Notes under the pieces: model-generated | What the model saw: only the letters and a program-made list of their open reading frames with translations | Told to the model about the DNA's origin: nothing | Databases searched by the model: none | Part shown: one piece after another, positions 63,121-64,000 of the stretch | How positions within the stretch are numbered: the stretch's first letter is position 1 | Layout: the number at the start of each line of letters is the position of its first letter | Assembly (NCBI GenBank): GCA_902603925.1 | Contig: CACKWQ010000002.1 | Location: 1 to 64,000 of the forward strand | Reading direction: 5' to 3' | Source of the DNA: an uncultured Pelagibacteraceae bacterium | GTDB taxonomy: Bacteria > Pseudomonadota > Alphaproteobacteria > Pelagibacterales > Pelagibacteraceae | DNA: 64,000 nt | Translations under genes and position numbers: made by a program

Positions 63121-64000
63121 ATGAAAATTTTTATTAGATACATTTATATTTTATTTTTTGTTTGTTTTGTTTATGAAAAAGCAAGCTCGAGTGAGAAAAT
63201 TAAAATTGGATTGGTTGTTCCATTATCTGGGGAATATGGTAAAATTGGAAATTCAATTATTAATGCTACAAGATTAGCTTTAAATTCTATTAATAACGAT
63301 AAAATTCAAATATTGCCAAGAGATAACAAATCTGATCCAACTACCACACTTAATGTTGCAAAAAAGCTTTACGAAGATCAAAATGTTAAAATTATAATTG
63401 GTCCAATTTTTAAGAAAAATAATATTTATTTAGATCGAATACCCGAAGTTACATTTTTATCTTTAACGAACAAGTTAAGTAATAATCCTGACAATGTTAT
63501 TAGCGCAGGTGTGAATGCTATTTCACAACTAAAAGCAATTAAAAAGTTTACAGAGGATCAAAACTTAAAAAGAACAGTTTTATTAAAACCTAATTCCGAT
63601 TTCAAAAATGAAATTGATATTGCAATCTCAAATTTAAAGATAAATCTTAAAGACAATTTTATTTATGAGTCAGATCCAACAGTCTTAACCTCTCAGATAG
63701 AGAAAATAACAAAATATAATATAAGAAAGCAAAATTTATTAGACGAGATAAAGAGAGTTGAAAATTCTGATGATCCAAACAAGGAAAAAAAAATTGAAAA
63801 ACTAAAAAAGAGGGACACTATTGGCGGTTTAAATTTTGACTCAGTTATAATTGCGGATTTTGACGAAAATCTTAAAAGCGTTGCTACATCTCTTCTTTAT
63901 ACCGACGTATCTACAAATAGAGTTCATTATATAACTTTAAATCAATGGTTTGATAAAGCTTTATTAAAAGATAAGTCACTTCAGCCTATATATTTTCCTT
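63121..64000 (+). CDS. LpoA/LppC-like periplasmic binding protein, partial
   Basis: 293 codons are visible and the frame runs off the right edge. A signal peptide (YIYILFFVCFVYEKASS) precedes a type I periplasmic-binding fold: IKIGLVVPLSGEYGKIGNSIINATRLALNSI and VKIIIGPIF. Beside rsmI and a BON lipoprotein, this fits the penicillin-binding-protein activator LpoA/LppC. A leucine/amide-binding ABC substrate protein is the alternative. There is no lipobox cysteine after the signal peptide, which is unlike Escherichia LpoA. A coiled, charged stretch (DDPNKEKKIEKLKKRD) interrupts the fold. Confidence 0.8.
   Translation, partial: MKIFIRYIYILFFVCFVYEKASSSEKIKIGLVVPLSGEYGKIGNSIINATRLALNSINNDKIQILPRDNKSDPTTTLNVAKKLYEDQNVKIIIGPIFKKNNIYLDRIPEVTFLSLTNKLSNNPDNVISAGVNAISQLKAIKKFTEDQNLKRTVLLKPNSDFKNEIDIAISNLKINLKDNFIYESDPTVLTSQIEKITKYNIRKQNLLDEIKRVENSDDPNKEKKIEKLKKRDTIGGLNFDSVIIADFDENLKSVATSLLYTDVSTNRVHYITLNQWFDKALLKDKSLQPIYFP

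Noticed and set aside
1-64000. Mobile elements, prophage, CRISPR, toxin-antitoxin or genomic island
   Set aside because: No transposase, integrase, terminal inverted repeats, spaced direct repeats or phage proteins were seen; gene order is that of a conserved core chromosome.

Overview
The window is strongly AT-rich, densely packed and almost free of intergenic DNA. Gene content and order point to a streamlined marine alphaproteobacterium of the SAR11 clade (Pelagibacterales). The grounds are: the alphaproteobacterial blocks irr/fabA-fabB-fabI, fur-miaB-phoH-ybeY-lnt-metK and argH-lptM-lysA; a GcvT/DmdA-like methyltransferase; many 1-4 nt start/stop overlaps; and several family members shorter than usual. 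I see no insertion sequence, prophage, CRISPR array or plasmid signature.

Layout. 1-11.1 kb: a truncated glycosyltransferase, an alpha/beta hydrolase, glutamate synthase (gltB, gltD), undecaprenyl-diphosphatase, a DMT exporter, a gamma-butyrobetaine-hydroxylase-like dioxygenase and a thiolase with a shortened loop. 11.2-16.3 kb: tRNA-Arg, two tiny membrane peptides flanking a hotdog thioesterase, a SUV3-type helicase, a TerB protein, ferredoxin FdxA, a CarD regulator with a lysine-rich extension, and on the opposite strand a 23-residue Lys/Arg microprotein with its own promoter and terminator. 16.4-25.2 kb: an acyl-CoA synthetase directly behind tRNA-Leu, a YqaA-like membrane protein, DsbB, Coq7, an HNH endonuclease, an esterase, a TlpA thioredoxin, argH-lptM-lysA and plsC. 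25.2-34.3 kb: the chromosome-replication/ubiquinone cluster (dnaN, dnaA, rpsT, mutM; ubiE, ubiB, coaBC, dut), a ThiF-type E1 and an SH3 protein. 34.4-41.1 kb: katG with a DUF2061 protein, Irr, fabA-fabB-fabI and the DmdA-like protein. 41.2-59.3 kb: one long minus-strand block for translation, RNA processing and envelope functions (murJ, trpS, nfuA, Bax-like glucosaminidase, tsaB, fur, miaB, phoH, ybeY, lnt, metK, nusA, infB, rbfA, rpsO, pnp), interrupted only by a plus-strand deacetylase. 59.4-64 kb: malic enzyme, a BON lipoprotein, rsmI and a truncated LpoA-like binding protein.

How it fits together. Most genes are housekeeping: nitrogen assimilation, type II fatty acid synthesis under a probable iron/haem regulator (Irr), arginine and lysine synthesis, ubiquinone synthesis, initiation of replication and translation, and peptidoglycan and lipoprotein maturation. 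I do not see a large unknown multi-gene system. The features most worth a second look are small: the Lys/Arg microprotein transcription unit (16118-16329); a terminator hairpin placed between a likely nusA promoter and the nusA start (47671-47746), which looks like feedback attenuation; two tRNA genes that run straight into protein genes with gaps of 12 and 5 nt; paired tiny membrane peptides around a thioesterase; a thiolase lacking its usual tetramerisation loop; and a catalase-peroxidase, unusual for SAR11, with an Irr-box-like site next to irr.
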